DNA of 37,111 bases from an uncultured Planctomyces sp. (GCA_937904325.1 CALGTK010000430.1:1-37111); one strand, 5' to 3'; shown: positions 17,544-26,343, numbered from the stretch's first letter. The notes: generated by a model from the letters alone, not told the origin. Numbers and translations: made by a program.

Positions 17544-19868
17544 TTATTTCCGCAGTGGATAGTCAGCACTGATTTCGCAATCCGGGAGTGCGACTTGAAG
17601 CCGTTTCAATCCGTCGGCGGAAAGTCGGGAGCCAACCAGTGTCAGTCGCTTGAGGTTTCGCAACCGCATCAGATCATCAACACCTGCATCGTCGATCTTC
17701 GCGCCGACGAGATTCAGCGTCCTCAATTGAGTCATCTCTGAGAGTGGCTTCAAACCAATATTGGTAATTTTCGGCCCTGCGAATCCCTCCGAATACAACA
17801 GCGTCAGGCTGGACAATTTTTTAAGAGCGGTCAAATACCGCAGTCCGGCGTCGCTGACTGAAGTCAAGCTGAGGTCAAGCTCTCGCAAGTTCACAAGCGG
17901 TGCCAGTTCCTTGAGGGCTTCGTCATTAATTGACTCCGCGTAAAGGTTCAACAACTCGAGCTTCTGAAGACCGGCCAGCTGCTTCAATCCCGCCGCTGAA
18001 ATCCGGTTCTTCTCAAAGGCCGTCTTTTTGAGATTCAGAGCCCGAATATTTGTCATCCGAGCCAGCACGTCACAGGCCGAATCTGACACGTTGTCGCAAA
18101 CTTCGAGATCCAGTGCCACAAGATCAGGCAAATCGAAGATGTCTTCAAGACCGGCGGGGCCAATGCTCGTTCCAGTCACAATCAAAACACGCAATCCTTC
18201 CGCAGCTTCCAGGGGTTCGAGAGACTCATCATCGACCTGCTCACATACCGCGAGGTTCAACCCGACAAGCGACTTAAAGCTAGCTGCCTGGCGAATACCA
18301 TCTGTACCGACACGAGAACCGGCAACGTCCAGGATAAACGCCGACCTCATCAGCCGCAGCTCGTTCACGACAGCCTCAGTTAATGCTCCATCAACATCTA
18401 CATGTCGATCCGATAAGGCAATGACCGGAATTCGCACTTTTTCGTCATTAATCGCAAAACTAAGCATCCGCAGCAGCCGACTCTTGCTCTGTTCGCGTGA
18501 GAGCATCCTGACCGACGCCCCCAGCCGAACCAGTTCCGCAAACTCAGTACCAGGTGTCGGCGGAGATGGAAGTGGAATTGACGGAGTTTCACGGCGAAGG
18601 TTGTAGACAGACAACTCGTCCTGCTCTCGGAGAAAAAGTTTTCCATCAGCAATAACCGGATGCGACCAACTGTCGCCGCCAGCGTTCGGCAACTTTAATG
18701 TTCCTTTCAGGCGGTAATCCTCGGACGTTGCTTCGATCAGCGCGACAATTCCGTCCTGGTAATGAAAGTAGAGATGTCCGTCGGCGGCGACGACCGAAGC
18801 CGATCCGGTTCCAGCACCTCGCTGCTTCCATGCGATCTTTCCTGTCCTGAACTCGAAGCAAGTCGGCAGACCATTATTGCTGCCATGCCCTCCGAATATG
18901 TAATCGTCAATCAGCACGAAACCGCCATGGTGGTTCTGAAAACGATTACCCTTCAAGCGGTAAACCTCGAGAGCCCTGAATCCAGTTTCCGATTTATCGC
19001 GTTCAATCTTCAGGAGCACTCCGCCGGCGTGATATCCATTGGCCGAAAACACAAAGTCCCCGCGTACAAGTGGCGTCGGAATGTTTGCCGTTTGATTCGC
19101 GATGTCGTTATAGCCCCACAGAAACTTCCCTGTCTCGGCATCGACACCGACCAGTCCGCGTCCCACCAACTGCACGTATTGACAAACGTCAGTCGCCTGC
19201 GAGATGACGATGGAAGAAAAGGCAGCTCCGTCGCGTCCCTTCGCACCAATGTCCGGGATGGTCGATTTCCAGATGACATCGCCAGTACGTCGGTCGAGTG
19301 CGACGAGCATGGCGTCTTCCCCACCGGGAGTGCAGATCAGCCTGTCGCCGTCGACCAACGGTGATTCACCGTAGCCTCTCCCGGACATAAGACGGCCACC
19401 GAATTCATCAGCGTAGCTGTGCTGCCAGACCAGTTCACCGTTGGATATTCGCAGGCAAACCAGATCGCCGTCGGGATCAACTGCGTACACAAACTCGCCA
19501 TGCACGGTTGGCGTCGCCATCACGTTTCGCGCTGTCGTTCCAATTTTCGTCTCCCATTTCTGATCACCGGTTTGAAGCTCAATTGCGACACAGTAGACGT
19601 CACTGTCAATCCGTCCCGTCGTGAAGACAAGTCCGTTTGACACCACGACGCTTGAGTAACCTTTTCCAATCCCGGACACTCGCCATTCAATCGGCGGTCC
19701 GTCGACAGGCCACGAATCAATCAGGCCTGTCTCTTTAGAGACTGCATTTCGGTTGTTGCCCCTCCACGCCGGCCAGTCATCCGCAATCGCAGGCGTGCTT
19801 GCGGCAGTGACGACCAGCAGGATCATCGTCCGGCTAAATCCGCAGAAGTGGACTCTCCCGTCGAGCAT
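17544..19868 (-). CDS. PQQ-type beta-propeller protein fused to leucine-rich repeats
   Basis: 774 aa. A signal peptide (core MILLVVTAASTPAIA) is followed by WPAWRGNNRNAVS, the usual opening of planctomycete PQQ-binding-like (BamB-like) propellers. Propeller repeats run to about residue 440 (for example VVSNGLVFTTGR, ALDRRTGDVIWKS, VDAETGKFLWGY). From about 500 to the end come LRR units (LRELDLSLTSVSDAGLRYL), closing with DGLKRLQVALPDC. No typical quinoprotein dehydrogenase Ca/PQQ residues can be assigned, so enzymatic activity is uncertain; a periplasmic or surface scaffold or binding role is likelier. The ATG at 19868 follows the DUF1501 stop by 17 bases, so the two genes are almost certainly one operon. 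Confidence 0.87.
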   Translation of the reverse strand: MLDGRVHFCGFSRTMILLVVTAASTPAIADDWPAWRGNNRNAVSKETGLIDSWPVDGPPIEWRVSGIGKGYSSVVVSNGLVFTTGRIDSDVYCVAIELQTGDQKWETKIGTTARNVMATPTVHGEFVYAVDPDGDLVCLRISNGELVWQHSYADEFGGRLMSGRGYGESPLVDGDRLICTPGGEDAMLVALDRRTGDVIWKSTIPDIGAKGRDGAAFSSIVISQATDVCQYVQLVGRGLVGVDAETGKFLWGYNDIANQTANIPTPLVRGDFVFSANGYHAGGVLLKIERDKSETGFRALEVYRLKGNRFQNHHGGFVLIDDYIFGGHGSNNGLPTCFEFRTGKIAWKQRGAGTGSASVVAADGHLYFHYQDGIVALIEATSEDYRLKGTLKLPNAGGDSWSHPVIADGKLFLREQDELSVYNLRRETPSIPLPSPPTPGTEFAELVRLGASVRMLSREQSKSRLLRMLSFAINDEKVRIPVIALSDRHVDVDGALTEAVVNELRLMRSAFILDVAGSRVGTDGIRQAASFKSLVGLNLAVCEQVDDESLEPLEAAEGLRVLIVTGTSIGPAGLEDIFDLPDLVALDLEVCDNVSDSACDVLARMTNIRALNLKKTAFEKNRISAAGLKQLAGLQKLELLNLYAESINDEALKELAPLVNLRELDLSLTSVSDAGLRYLTALKKLSSLTLLYSEGFAGPKITNIGLKPLSEMTQLRTLNLVGAKIDDAGVDDLMRLRNLKRLTLVGSRLSADGLKRLQVALPDCEISADYPLRK

Positions 19869-19885
19869 GACAGTCTTTCTGTGAA

Positions 19886-21271
19886 CTATAAAAGAAGACC
19901 GGACACCACTTCGCCTCGCGAGATCGGAAGCGGCTGCCCCTGGCGGTTGTTGATGTGAGTTTTGGGATCAATGCCTTTGAGGTGAAACATTGTCGCGGCT
20001 ATATCCCAAGGCGCGACGTCGTTAGCGACCGGGTAGGCGGCGCTGCGATTCGATGCTCCAAACACTTGCCCGCGAGCAATGCCGCCGCCGGCAAGCAGCA
20101 TCGAATAGCAATCAGGCCAATGATCTCGCCCGGCATCTTTGTTGATCTTTGGCGTGCGGCCAAACTCTCCCAGGCAGAGAACGAGTGTTGAATCCAACAA
20201 CCCGCGAGTATCCAGGTCCTCAATAAACGTCGCCAATGCCTGATCGAACGGAGGCAGCATTGTGCGAAGCCGTGGATAGTTCTTCGCATGAGTGTCCCAC
20301 TGATCGGCGTTTAGCTTCGACCAGTTAACAGTGATCAGCGGTATGTGCGCCTCGACGAGTCGTCGCGCCATCAGCAGCGTCTGCCCAAACCGAGTTCGAG
20401 TGTACGAGTCGCGCAGACGTTGCGATTCGCCGCCGAGCTCGAACGCTCGTCGAGTTTCGGACGACCCAAGCAGGCCGAAGGCCCGTTCGTAAAGGTCGCT
20501 GAATCCCGAAAGCTGACGATGTTTTGCAGCCTGCTCCGCCGAGTCGATCTTCGAAAGCAAATCCCGACGTTCCGAGAGTCGACCTTGCCCAACGCCTTCC
20601 GGCAACGTGACGCCGTCAACTCGAAACGATTGCTCCCCGGGGTCGCCTGGAACTCGCAGAGCATCAAAACCCGGTCCGAGAAATCCTGCATTCTGACCAG
20701 CGAGCGGCGGCCTTGCCCCCTGATGCATCACCGGCCCTAGTACTACGAAATCCGGAACCGGCCGACTGTTCGGAGCAAACCGACTCACCACCGAACCATA
20801 CGTTGGAAAGTCATCTGGCTTAGCTGTCGTATTCGTACCGGGCAGAGGATGAGGATAGCCGGTCAACGCTGTGTAGGCCGCCGAGCCGTGCTCGAAATCG
20901 CGATGCGTAACCGAACGAACGATCGAATAGCGATGAGCGTGTTGCGCGAGCTTCGGAAGTTGCTCGCTGACCTGAGTTCCGGCGATGCTTGTCGAAATCG
21001 GCTCAAACTCTCCCCGCAGGACGGACGGTGCATCGGGCTTTGGATCCCATAAATCCTGCTGCCCTGGACCTCCCCACAGAAAGATCACAACAACCGACTT
21101 CGCCTGAGCAAACAGACGCGTACCGGACGTGTCTGCTTGAGCCTCAACCGCCGCCAGCAGATCCGGCAGCGTCACTCCGAACGCAGCCGACGAGCCAACT
21201 TCCAGCAGACGCCGCCTTGTCGTACGGCTCTGCGGTCTCTGGTTGGGATGCTGCCTTCGTTGTTCGGCCAT
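19886..21271 (-). CDS. DUF1501 protein, Tat-exported (second copy)
   Basis: 461 aa. The N-terminus has a Tat-like signal, TTRRRLLEVGSSAAFGVTLP (residues ~17-36), then FLWGGPGQQDLWDPKPDAP, the DUF1501 opening motif. Near the C-terminus LCLGEFGRTPKIN...GRDHWP matches the same region of the first copy at 15104-16462. The two share the fold, but their middle regions differ clearly (for example QLSGFSDLYERAFGLL here), so they are not a recent duplication. The stop is 17 bases before the PQQ-LRR start, and the pair forms a likely operon. Function is unknown; the alkaline-phosphatase-like fold is known for the family. Confidence 0.9.
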   Translation of the reverse strand: MAEQRRQHPNQRPQSRTTRRRLLEVGSSAAFGVTLPDLLAAVEAQADTSGTRLFAQAKSVVVIFLWGGPGQQDLWDPKPDAPSVLRGEFEPISTSIAGTQVSEQLPKLAQHAHRYSIVRSVTHRDFEHGSAAYTALTGYPHPLPGTNTTAKPDDFPTYGSVVSRFAPNSRPVPDFVVLGPVMHQGARPPLAGQNAGFLGPGFDALRVPGDPGEQSFRVDGVTLPEGVGQGRLSERRDLLSKIDSAEQAAKHRQLSGFSDLYERAFGLLGSSETRRAFELGGESQRLRDSYTRTRFGQTLLMARRLVEAHIPLITVNWSKLNADQWDTHAKNYPRLRTMLPPFDQALATFIEDLDTRGLLDSTLVLCLGEFGRTPKINKDAGRDHWPDCYSMLLAGGGIARGQVFGASNRSAAYPVANDVAPWDIAATMFHLKGIDPKTHINNRQGQPLPISRGEVVSGLLL

Positions 21272-21463
21272 CGGGTTACAACTAAAAGAATTGAAGCGAT
21301 GTCTACGCTCTTAATGTATTCGCAACGAAGCTCCGATAAAATCCATCGACACCAATTAACGTCTGCACATCGACACAGTCAGACGCATGATCCACTGAAA
21401 CCACCCTCGACATCATGATTGACCGTAAATGGAAGTCAGCCATGAAACCAACGATCATCCAGA

Positions 21464-21814
21464 TTGCTACTCCTTTCCTCGACTTTTGCAATGATTGGCT
21501 CACTGCTTCAGACTCAGGACAACGTGCTGGTTCAGGCAAGCGACCAGACGCCGACATTCAGCAACATGAAGTGCGAAGGCGACTGCAGGTACATATTTCA
21601 AGGTGTCTGCACCAACGAGCGTTACACGGCCTGCTGGTCGTTCACGACTGACCTCGTCGAAACAGATCAACTCAGTCGAGTGCAAAGGAAAGTTGCCATC
21701 GCCAATCAATATGGCGACCTCTGCTTTTCCGACGGAAAACTGTGCGTCGCTGTCAACCTTGACAGATTCAACGATCCAAATGGCAACGCCGATTCCTGCG
21801 TCTACGTTTACTAA
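21464..21814 (+). CDS. Small cysteine-rich exported protein, start region apparently frameshifted
   Basis: A 116-aa frame opening at a TTG (21464); the first ATG in frame is at 21491. It has a hydrophobic segment (STFAMIGSLLQ) and then a body with eight cysteines (CEGDCRY, GVCTNERYTAC, DLCFSDGKLC, SCVYVY at the end), typical of a disulfide-bonded secreted protein. The frame lacks a basic n-region. Just upstream, an ATG at 21442 with GGAAG before it opens the other frame with MKPTIIQIAT. Joining that to this frame near 21464 would give a normal signal peptide, so a one-base lesion or sequencing error is likely. No family is recognised. Confidence 0.5.
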   Translation: MLLLSSTFAMIGSLLQTQDNVLVQASDQTPTFSNMKCEGDCRYIFQGVCTNERYTACWSFTTDLVETDQLSRVQRKVAIANQYGDLCFSDGKLCVAVNLDRFNDPNGNADSCVYVY

Positions 21815-22249
21815 GCAGAAACACTTAAACTGCTCGCGAAATACGAAACACACGAAGTGTTTCACAGAACCGGCGGAATCGGAGCTAGAGGACGGCCGCT
21901 TCTTTGTCGTCGGCGGCCTCGGGTATCGACCGTGCGAGCGAGCTGCGGGTGGTGCTTCACCAGATTTGAATGATCGTCTCAGGTACTACTCTCTCACTCG
22001 CGATGCGAGCACTGAATTAATGGCCGTCTGAACGAAGTTTCAAACTTCTCCCCTTATCAGCCTCGTAATCCGGTACTTGCTCAACGCGTCCAACGGAACC
22101 TTATTGTTAGCATGTGCTTCCGACGCTGATGATCCGCAGGCGTCACGTCACTGGACGCCTGGTGGAAAACTTCCGTCTCGACTCGAAGTGCCGCTGCAAT
22201 GAGAGCCAAAATTGTGTCTTAAGCGACAGTACCATAGCCGCCGCAAAAA
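21815..22249. other. Intergenic stretch without a convincing gene
   Basis: The only structure seen is a small inverted repeat, GAAACAC-ACGAA-GTGTTTC at 21845-21863, 30 bases after the cysteine-rich gene and not followed by a T-run. The plus-strand frame ending at 22031 is an out-of-frame reading of the cysteine-rich gene plus downstream sequence. Confidence 0.5.
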
Positions 22250-22399
22250 ATGACCGGCCGAGCTGCAGCATCCGCAATCGGCTACTCACTTACGATGGCA
22301 TTGTTCTATCTATTCCTCAGCGGCGGCGAGATGTTCACACAACCAGAAACTGCGAGCTTAGCCTGGACCGCCACCGCTGCTGAAAAGACTTTCACTTGA
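22250..22399 (+). CDS. Possible small single-TM membrane protein
   Basis: An ATG at 22250 opens 49 codons: MTGRAAASAIGYSLTM, a hydrophobic helix AIGYSLTMALFYLFL, then GGEMFTQPETASLAW and a polar end. A basic start, one TM and an acidic tail form a plausible small membrane protein. There is no Shine-Dalgarno sequence, no recognised family and no coupling with neighbours; the ThuA-like gene converges from the right. It could be chance. Confidence 0.33.
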   Translation: MTGRAAASAIGYSLTMALFYLFLSGGEMFTQPETASLAWTATAAEKTFT

Positions 22400-22473
22400 A
22401 ACGCCATGTTCGCAGCTGCAATCGCTGGAACGAAATCGCGAAATCAATTCGACAATATCTACACAGCTAACAC

Positions 22474-23325
22474 CTATTTTCCCGATGCGGCTTTTGCTTT
22501 CTCTTCCTCTTTTGCAGATAGTTTGGGATTGGGTGTGGCGTCAGCTTCTTCGAGGCCCATGACCCAGCGAACTCCTCCGGTAACCGATTTCACAAAGCGC
22601 TCGTCGGTCCACGTTCCATTATTATGTCCGAGGTTCGTGTAGAACATTCTCCCCTTGCCGTATTCCTTCACCCAGGCGACTGGAACGTGGTAAGGCTCAG
22701 ACGGTTTGCACTTTGACATGTCGAGGCTCATCAACACTCGAACATTTTTCGGCTGCCAGTTCTTGTAGCGATAGATTTCGTCCTTGATCTCGAATGAGCT
22801 GCCGCCGAATGCTTTCATCGCCGGATGATTCGGCTCGTGCACGGCAATCGTCACCGTATTTCCAGATCCCCAGGGATGTCCGTTGAAGCTGCCGCCGATC
22901 ATGTCCCAATACGGTTTGTAGTCCTTGAAGGTATCGGTCGCTGAGTGGAAACCGACGACACCGTGCCCCTTCTGAATCAGCCATTCTTCGAAGAAGTAAT
23001 CAAGGTCCGCTTCAGCGATAGGCAATTTCCCCGTCGTGTAGAACATGACCATGTCGTAATTCTGCAGGTTTTCCTTCGTAAAGTCGGCAGCACAATCCTG
23101 TGTGCAGTGAACTTCGAATAGTCCGGTCTGCTGCCCAAGTTGCGTCATCGCAATCTCGGCCGGTGCCAGCTCTTTTTTCCCGCGATTAACTGAACCGTGG
23201 CGGTAGCCTGCACTCTGACTGACAAAAAGAACCTTTGCTTTTTTGTCCGCGGCTGAAACGCCGGAAGCAGACATGACAACAACGGCCAGAATCAAACTTG
23301 AAACAAACACTCGGTGCGGCATCAT
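22474..23325 (-). CDS. ThuA-like protein, exported
   Basis: 283 aa. A signal peptide (SSLILAVVVMSASGVSA) is followed by a ThuA domain (residues ~28-250) of the class I glutamine-amidotransferase-like fold: VLFVSQSAGYRHGSV at the start, then GVVGFHSATDTF, GGSFNGHPWG and YTNLGHNNGTW, all typical of the ThuA family. Family members occur in sugar catabolism (named from trehalose utilisation), but most, like this one, have no proven reaction. The last 25 residues are Lys/Glu/Ala-rich. AAAGGAA about 9 bases before the ATG supports the start (two ATGs in tandem). It follows the sialidase-like gene on the same strand by 123 bases, fitting a glycan-degradation role. Confidence 0.88.
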   Translation of the reverse strand: MMPHRVFVSSLILAVVVMSASGVSAADKKAKVLFVSQSAGYRHGSVNRGKKELAPAEIAMTQLGQQTGLFEVHCTQDCAADFTKENLQNYDMVMFYTTGKLPIAEADLDYFFEEWLIQKGHGVVGFHSATDTFKDYKPYWDMIGGSFNGHPWGSGNTVTIAVHEPNHPAMKAFGGSSFEIKDEIYRYKNWQPKNVRVLMSLDMSKCKPSEPYHVPVAWVKEYGKGRMFYTNLGHNNGTWTDERFVKSVTGGVRWVMGLEEADATPNPKLSAKEEEKAKAASGK

Positions 23326-23448
23326 CGTCAGAATTCCTTTGTAAGCAGTTAATCAATGTGACCGTCGCTGCTTCAACATGGCAGCACTCGACAGTCGGCA
23401 AACCTTATTCTACTGGCTGCAACCTCAAGGCTGCAAAGGCGGCGGGAC

Positions 23449-25263
23449 TTACGGGCTCGCACAATCAACGGTCAAATAAGCAATGTCCAGTACGGACAGC
23501 CCGCATTCTTCCTTGCCAACCGAATAGACAATGTAGAGCTTGCCGTCGTGCTCGTACCCGTAAGGGTATGACCATTGCTTCGCTTTGGCTGTTCCTGGAA
23601 ATCGCGGAGGTATTGATCGCCCATGCTGTACTCGCCACATTTTCTGTAGCGTCATCTCGATCCGATTGCCGACCGAGATGACCAGTGTGTCTCGATTAAC
23701 CAGATTCGAAATCAGATAATACTGTCCTGTACTCAAGCGGCCAAAGTAAGCCTTGGCACGAGGCATCGGAAAATTACTCGGCCCGGCCGTCGACCAGGTT
23801 CTTCCGAAGTCCTTGCTGACCGATATCCAGGCGACATTGCATCCGCCGCGAATGACGGCAAGCACGGTGTTGCAATTCGTATGCACAGTCGTTTCCGCAA
23901 AACTCGGAGCCAGTCTGCGTTCATACGGAATAAGCACGGAATCCCATTTTGTGACGTCGTCACCATGACTGATCGCGACAACCGGCAAGCCATCTTTGTC
24001 CTGGCCGCCAGTAATAAGATTTCCATTTGGCATCCGAACTGGTTCGTCGTACGGCCAGCAGTTTCGCATCACAATTCCGCGCGACTCCCAATGGTCCGTT
24101 TCCATGTTAAGCACAAAGGCTTCGCCGCGCAGGCCATCGAATCTCTGCCCCGACTCTCCAACACCAAATCGCGAACAAATCGTCCAGACTTTGCCTTGAT
24201 GCTCAAACAGCATTCCGTGGCTGTGCCGATCCGCCCCGTCAAATCCTGGGCCCACCACCTCAAGCGGAGACCAGGTGACGCCCCCGTCGACGGACCGCTT
24301 CCCCTGTAGCGTCTCATGTGGACCATTTTCATTCGTCGGGCTGTTCGCCCAGTTTGCATAGAAGACTCCACCATGATGAACAATCGCCGCGCCGTGCAGG
24401 AATCGGTAACCGTCAGCTTTCGGGCTATGGATAGTCCTGTGAACAACCCCCGGCACGAAAGGAATCTCAGAAACGTCTTTCGGTATCGGCGGACCCGTCC
24501 ACAACCTGAAGGGCTCTGGTAGCGGGGCCACTTTCTCAGGAACAGGCAGATCGAGGCCACCTTTGACCACAAGGTCGTCAATCAGGTACCACGCATTACT
24601 GGCAATTCTCTGGCCGGAAACGAGCCCAACCTCGCCAATCAAACTGGTCATCCGGTAGCCGTACCGTGTTGCTGTCGGAGCGTCGGGTAGCGCAAGACTG
24701 CCAGGCTTCGAAAGGCGAAAAGTAATTCCACCGTGGCCCGTATCGACGATGGCCTGCAGCCGGTGCCAGATTGGCGACACTGGGTTGCCAGACGCTTTAA
24801 CCTCTCGGGAAACGACACCCCAACTTCGAGTTCGCCCGTCAAACTGCATCAAAGCGCCGTTCTGAACACACAGATTCAGACGGCCAGCGTCTGTCGCATT
24901 CGGTTCGGATGACCAGATGTGAAAGACTCGACCTGCATTTTTTGAAAACGCAAATGTGAATTCGATCACAACTCGTCGTTGCGGTTCTGCAAGCGGCTTT
25001 CTGAGAGCGACCAGTTTGCCTGACAATGATCTCTCGCCGCGAAGACACTTTCTCGACTTCCCTGGACCACCGGCGACGACCGAAAATTGAGGTAATGTCC
25101 CCTGTGTAAAAACACTCCAGCCGACGAGGGGCTTTCCTTGCTCCGCATGCTCGAAGTCCCCATCCGACATCACCAAATCAGACGCTTTGGCGACTTGTGA
25201 GACGACCGAGGCGCCAAGCAGGCTCGAGACGAAAACAACCCAACGAAATCTGAATTCCAGCAT
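23449..25263 (-). CDS. Sialidase/BNR-repeat exported glycan hydrolase-like protein
   Basis: 604 aa from the ATG at 25263, which starts a normal signal peptide (MLEFRFRWVVFVSSLLGAS). A GTG 45 bases upstream would only add a charged leader. Residues ~28-235 look like a jelly-roll or LamG-like binding domain (DGDFEHAEQGKPLVGW onward). Residues ~260-600 form a sialidase-type propeller with Asp-box motifs SVDGGVTW (324-331) and SKDFGRTW. GH33-type sialidases cleave terminal sialic acids, but many planctomycete members with this fold have unknown substrates, and I cannot assign the Arg triad. It lies between the Gfo/Idh/MocA and ThuA-like genes on the same strand, consistent with extracellular glycan breakdown. 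Confidence 0.8.
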   Translation of the reverse strand: MLEFRFRWVVFVSSLLGASVVSQVAKASDLVMSDGDFEHAEQGKPLVGWSVFTQGTLPQFSVVAGGPGKSRKCLRGERSLSGKLVALRKPLAEPQRRVVIEFTFAFSKNAGRVFHIWSSEPNATDAGRLNLCVQNGALMQFDGRTRSWGVVSREVKASGNPVSPIWHRLQAIVDTGHGGITFRLSKPGSLALPDAPTATRYGYRMTSLIGEVGLVSGQRIASNAWYLIDDLVVKGGLDLPVPEKVAPLPEPFRLWTGPPIPKDVSEIPFVPGVVHRTIHSPKADGYRFLHGAAIVHHGGVFYANWANSPTNENGPHETLQGKRSVDGGVTWSPLEVVGPGFDGADRHSHGMLFEHQGKVWTICSRFGVGESGQRFDGLRGEAFVLNMETDHWESRGIVMRNCWPYDEPVRMPNGNLITGGQDKDGLPVVAISHGDDVTKWDSVLIPYERRLAPSFAETTVHTNCNTVLAVIRGGCNVAWISVSKDFGRTWSTAGPSNFPMPRAKAYFGRLSTGQYYLISNLVNRDTLVISVGNRIEMTLQKMWRVQHGRSIPPRFPGTAKAKQWSYPYGYEHDGKLYIVYSVGKEECGLSVLDIAYLTVDCASP

Positions 25264-25635
25264 CAACACTGATGGTTCCTTTTCGAATGGCACAGGTTGC
25301 CTACTCACGACAGGGCATCAGTCTTTGTTCGACCGGTGTTGACGCGAGACTGCTCTGTTCAGATCAACGAACAACTCTGTCTTCGCCGTCAGGGCCATTC
25401 CGCCCTTTGCTGGTCGAAAGATGAAGATCTGTCTGGTTGCCGTGCGTCGCCGCTACGGTCTTGTATAACAGGTAACTCTGTGAGTGTGACTGGTTGTGGA
25501 AGAGCTTCTCAGATTCGTCAAACCGGGCTGGCTTACTTCGCTCGTCAAAATCAGCTACTGCCCCGCTTGTTCTGAAGATTCACAAGTTCAAAGTACCACA
25601 ACTACGGATGTCGTTACGTCAGCAGCTGCATCGGG
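25264..25635. other. Intergenic stretch with no gene seen
   Basis: The plus-strand frame 25297-25575 has no domain and unlikely composition. Nothing on the minus strand is convincing. This gap precedes the sialidase-like gene and should hold its promoter, but I cannot pick out hexamers with confidence. Confidence 0.45.
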
Positions 25636-25859
25636 ATGTGCTTCGTTAACGGTGGACCGTTGGCATTGATCGGCTTGCGGCATCTGCTGTTTCCAGAATC
25701 AGCCTGGTCGGGCTACCGGGGCTGGGCAAATTTCGGGACGAGCGTCTGCAGGAGATAGCGCCAGATTATCAGTCGGGCAACGCGCTGCGGATGATCGGAA
25801 TTGCTATGCCCCTGAGTGGCATTTTGATCCGCGTCATCCCAAGGCTACTCGGCGACTGA
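25636..25859 (+). pseudogene. Frameshifted remnant of a small membrane protein
   Basis: From an ATG at 25636 one frame reads GGPLALIGLRHLLFPESAW and on to GYRGWANFG at 25737. Exactly there the neighbouring frame takes over with DERLQEIAPDYQSGNALRM, continues through a hydrophobic stretch (IGIAMPLSGILIRVIPRLLGD) and ends at TGA 25857-25859. Joined, they make a ~74-residue protein with two hydrophobic segments around a polar middle. Each frame alone is short and soon hits stops. I do not recognise a family. It could instead be two chance frames. Confidence 0.38.
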
Positions 25860-25964
25860 CAAACATGCATTTACGAACAATACAATGCTGAACAGCCGTC
25901 TGCCTGCAACGACATGAACAACACTGGCCTGGCGACTCCTGTACTCCTTGATCACCTGTCAGTC

Positions 25965-26290
25965 TTACATCCCAGAGAAAACGCTGATCGTTCCCACACG
26001 GTTATCTGCGACAATCAGTTGCCTGTTTCGCCACAACGCATTCCCTGATGACGGACTCTCCGGATTATCGACCACGCGGTCTGCACGTGCGCCGTTGAAC
26101 GTGATCGCATTTTTTACATGGTTCATTAGAAACAGTCACTCGCCGTCGACAGACATTTCCATGTATGTGACGGGATCATCGCGTCCCACTGGTTCAAATT
26201 CGACGTCCGGATGACCTGCAACCTCATCGGCGACACTCAAATTGACGCAGCACAGCAACAATTGACGCAGCACAGCAACGACAGAATCAC
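25965..26290 (-). pseudogene. Broken small exported protein (tandem duplication plus in-frame stop)
   Basis: On the minus strand, just after the Gfo/Idh/MocA gene, a GTG at 26290 opens a signal-peptide-like reading ILSLLCCVN. A 20-bp tandem duplication (26240-26279) then throws it out of frame. Past the duplication the restored frame reads NLSVADEVAGHPDVEFEPVG and then VTYMEMSVDGE before a TGA at 26138-26136. The same frame goes straight on with LFLMNHVKNAITFNGARADR ... LIVADNRVGTISVFSGM, ending at TAA 25967-25965. Removing one repeat unit and the TGA would give a secreted protein of about 100 residues. Alternatively two tiny genes exist (GTG 26273 to 26136; ATG 26126 to 25965). No family is recognised. 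Confidence 0.42.
26240..26279. repeat. Exact 20-bp tandem duplication
   Basis: ATTGACGCAGCACAGCAAC occurs at 26241-26259 and again at 26261-26279, with period 20. Twenty is not a multiple of three, so the duplication shifts any reading frame across it. It sits in the signal-peptide-like part of the broken minus-strand gene. Confidence 0.92.
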
Positions 26291-26343
26291 AAGTGCAGCA
26301 GGCCCTATACCCTTGAAGCCAGCTGTGCCGAACTGGATCGTAA

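Noticed and set aside
21603-22031. Plus-strand open frame of 142 codons
   Set aside because: Its first half is the cysteine-rich gene read out of frame and the rest has no protein-like character.
26136-26138. In-frame TGA read as selenocysteine in the broken minus-strand gene
   Set aside because: No hairpin resembling a bacterial SECIS was seen after it, and the same gene is also damaged by a tandem duplication, so simple decay explains it better.
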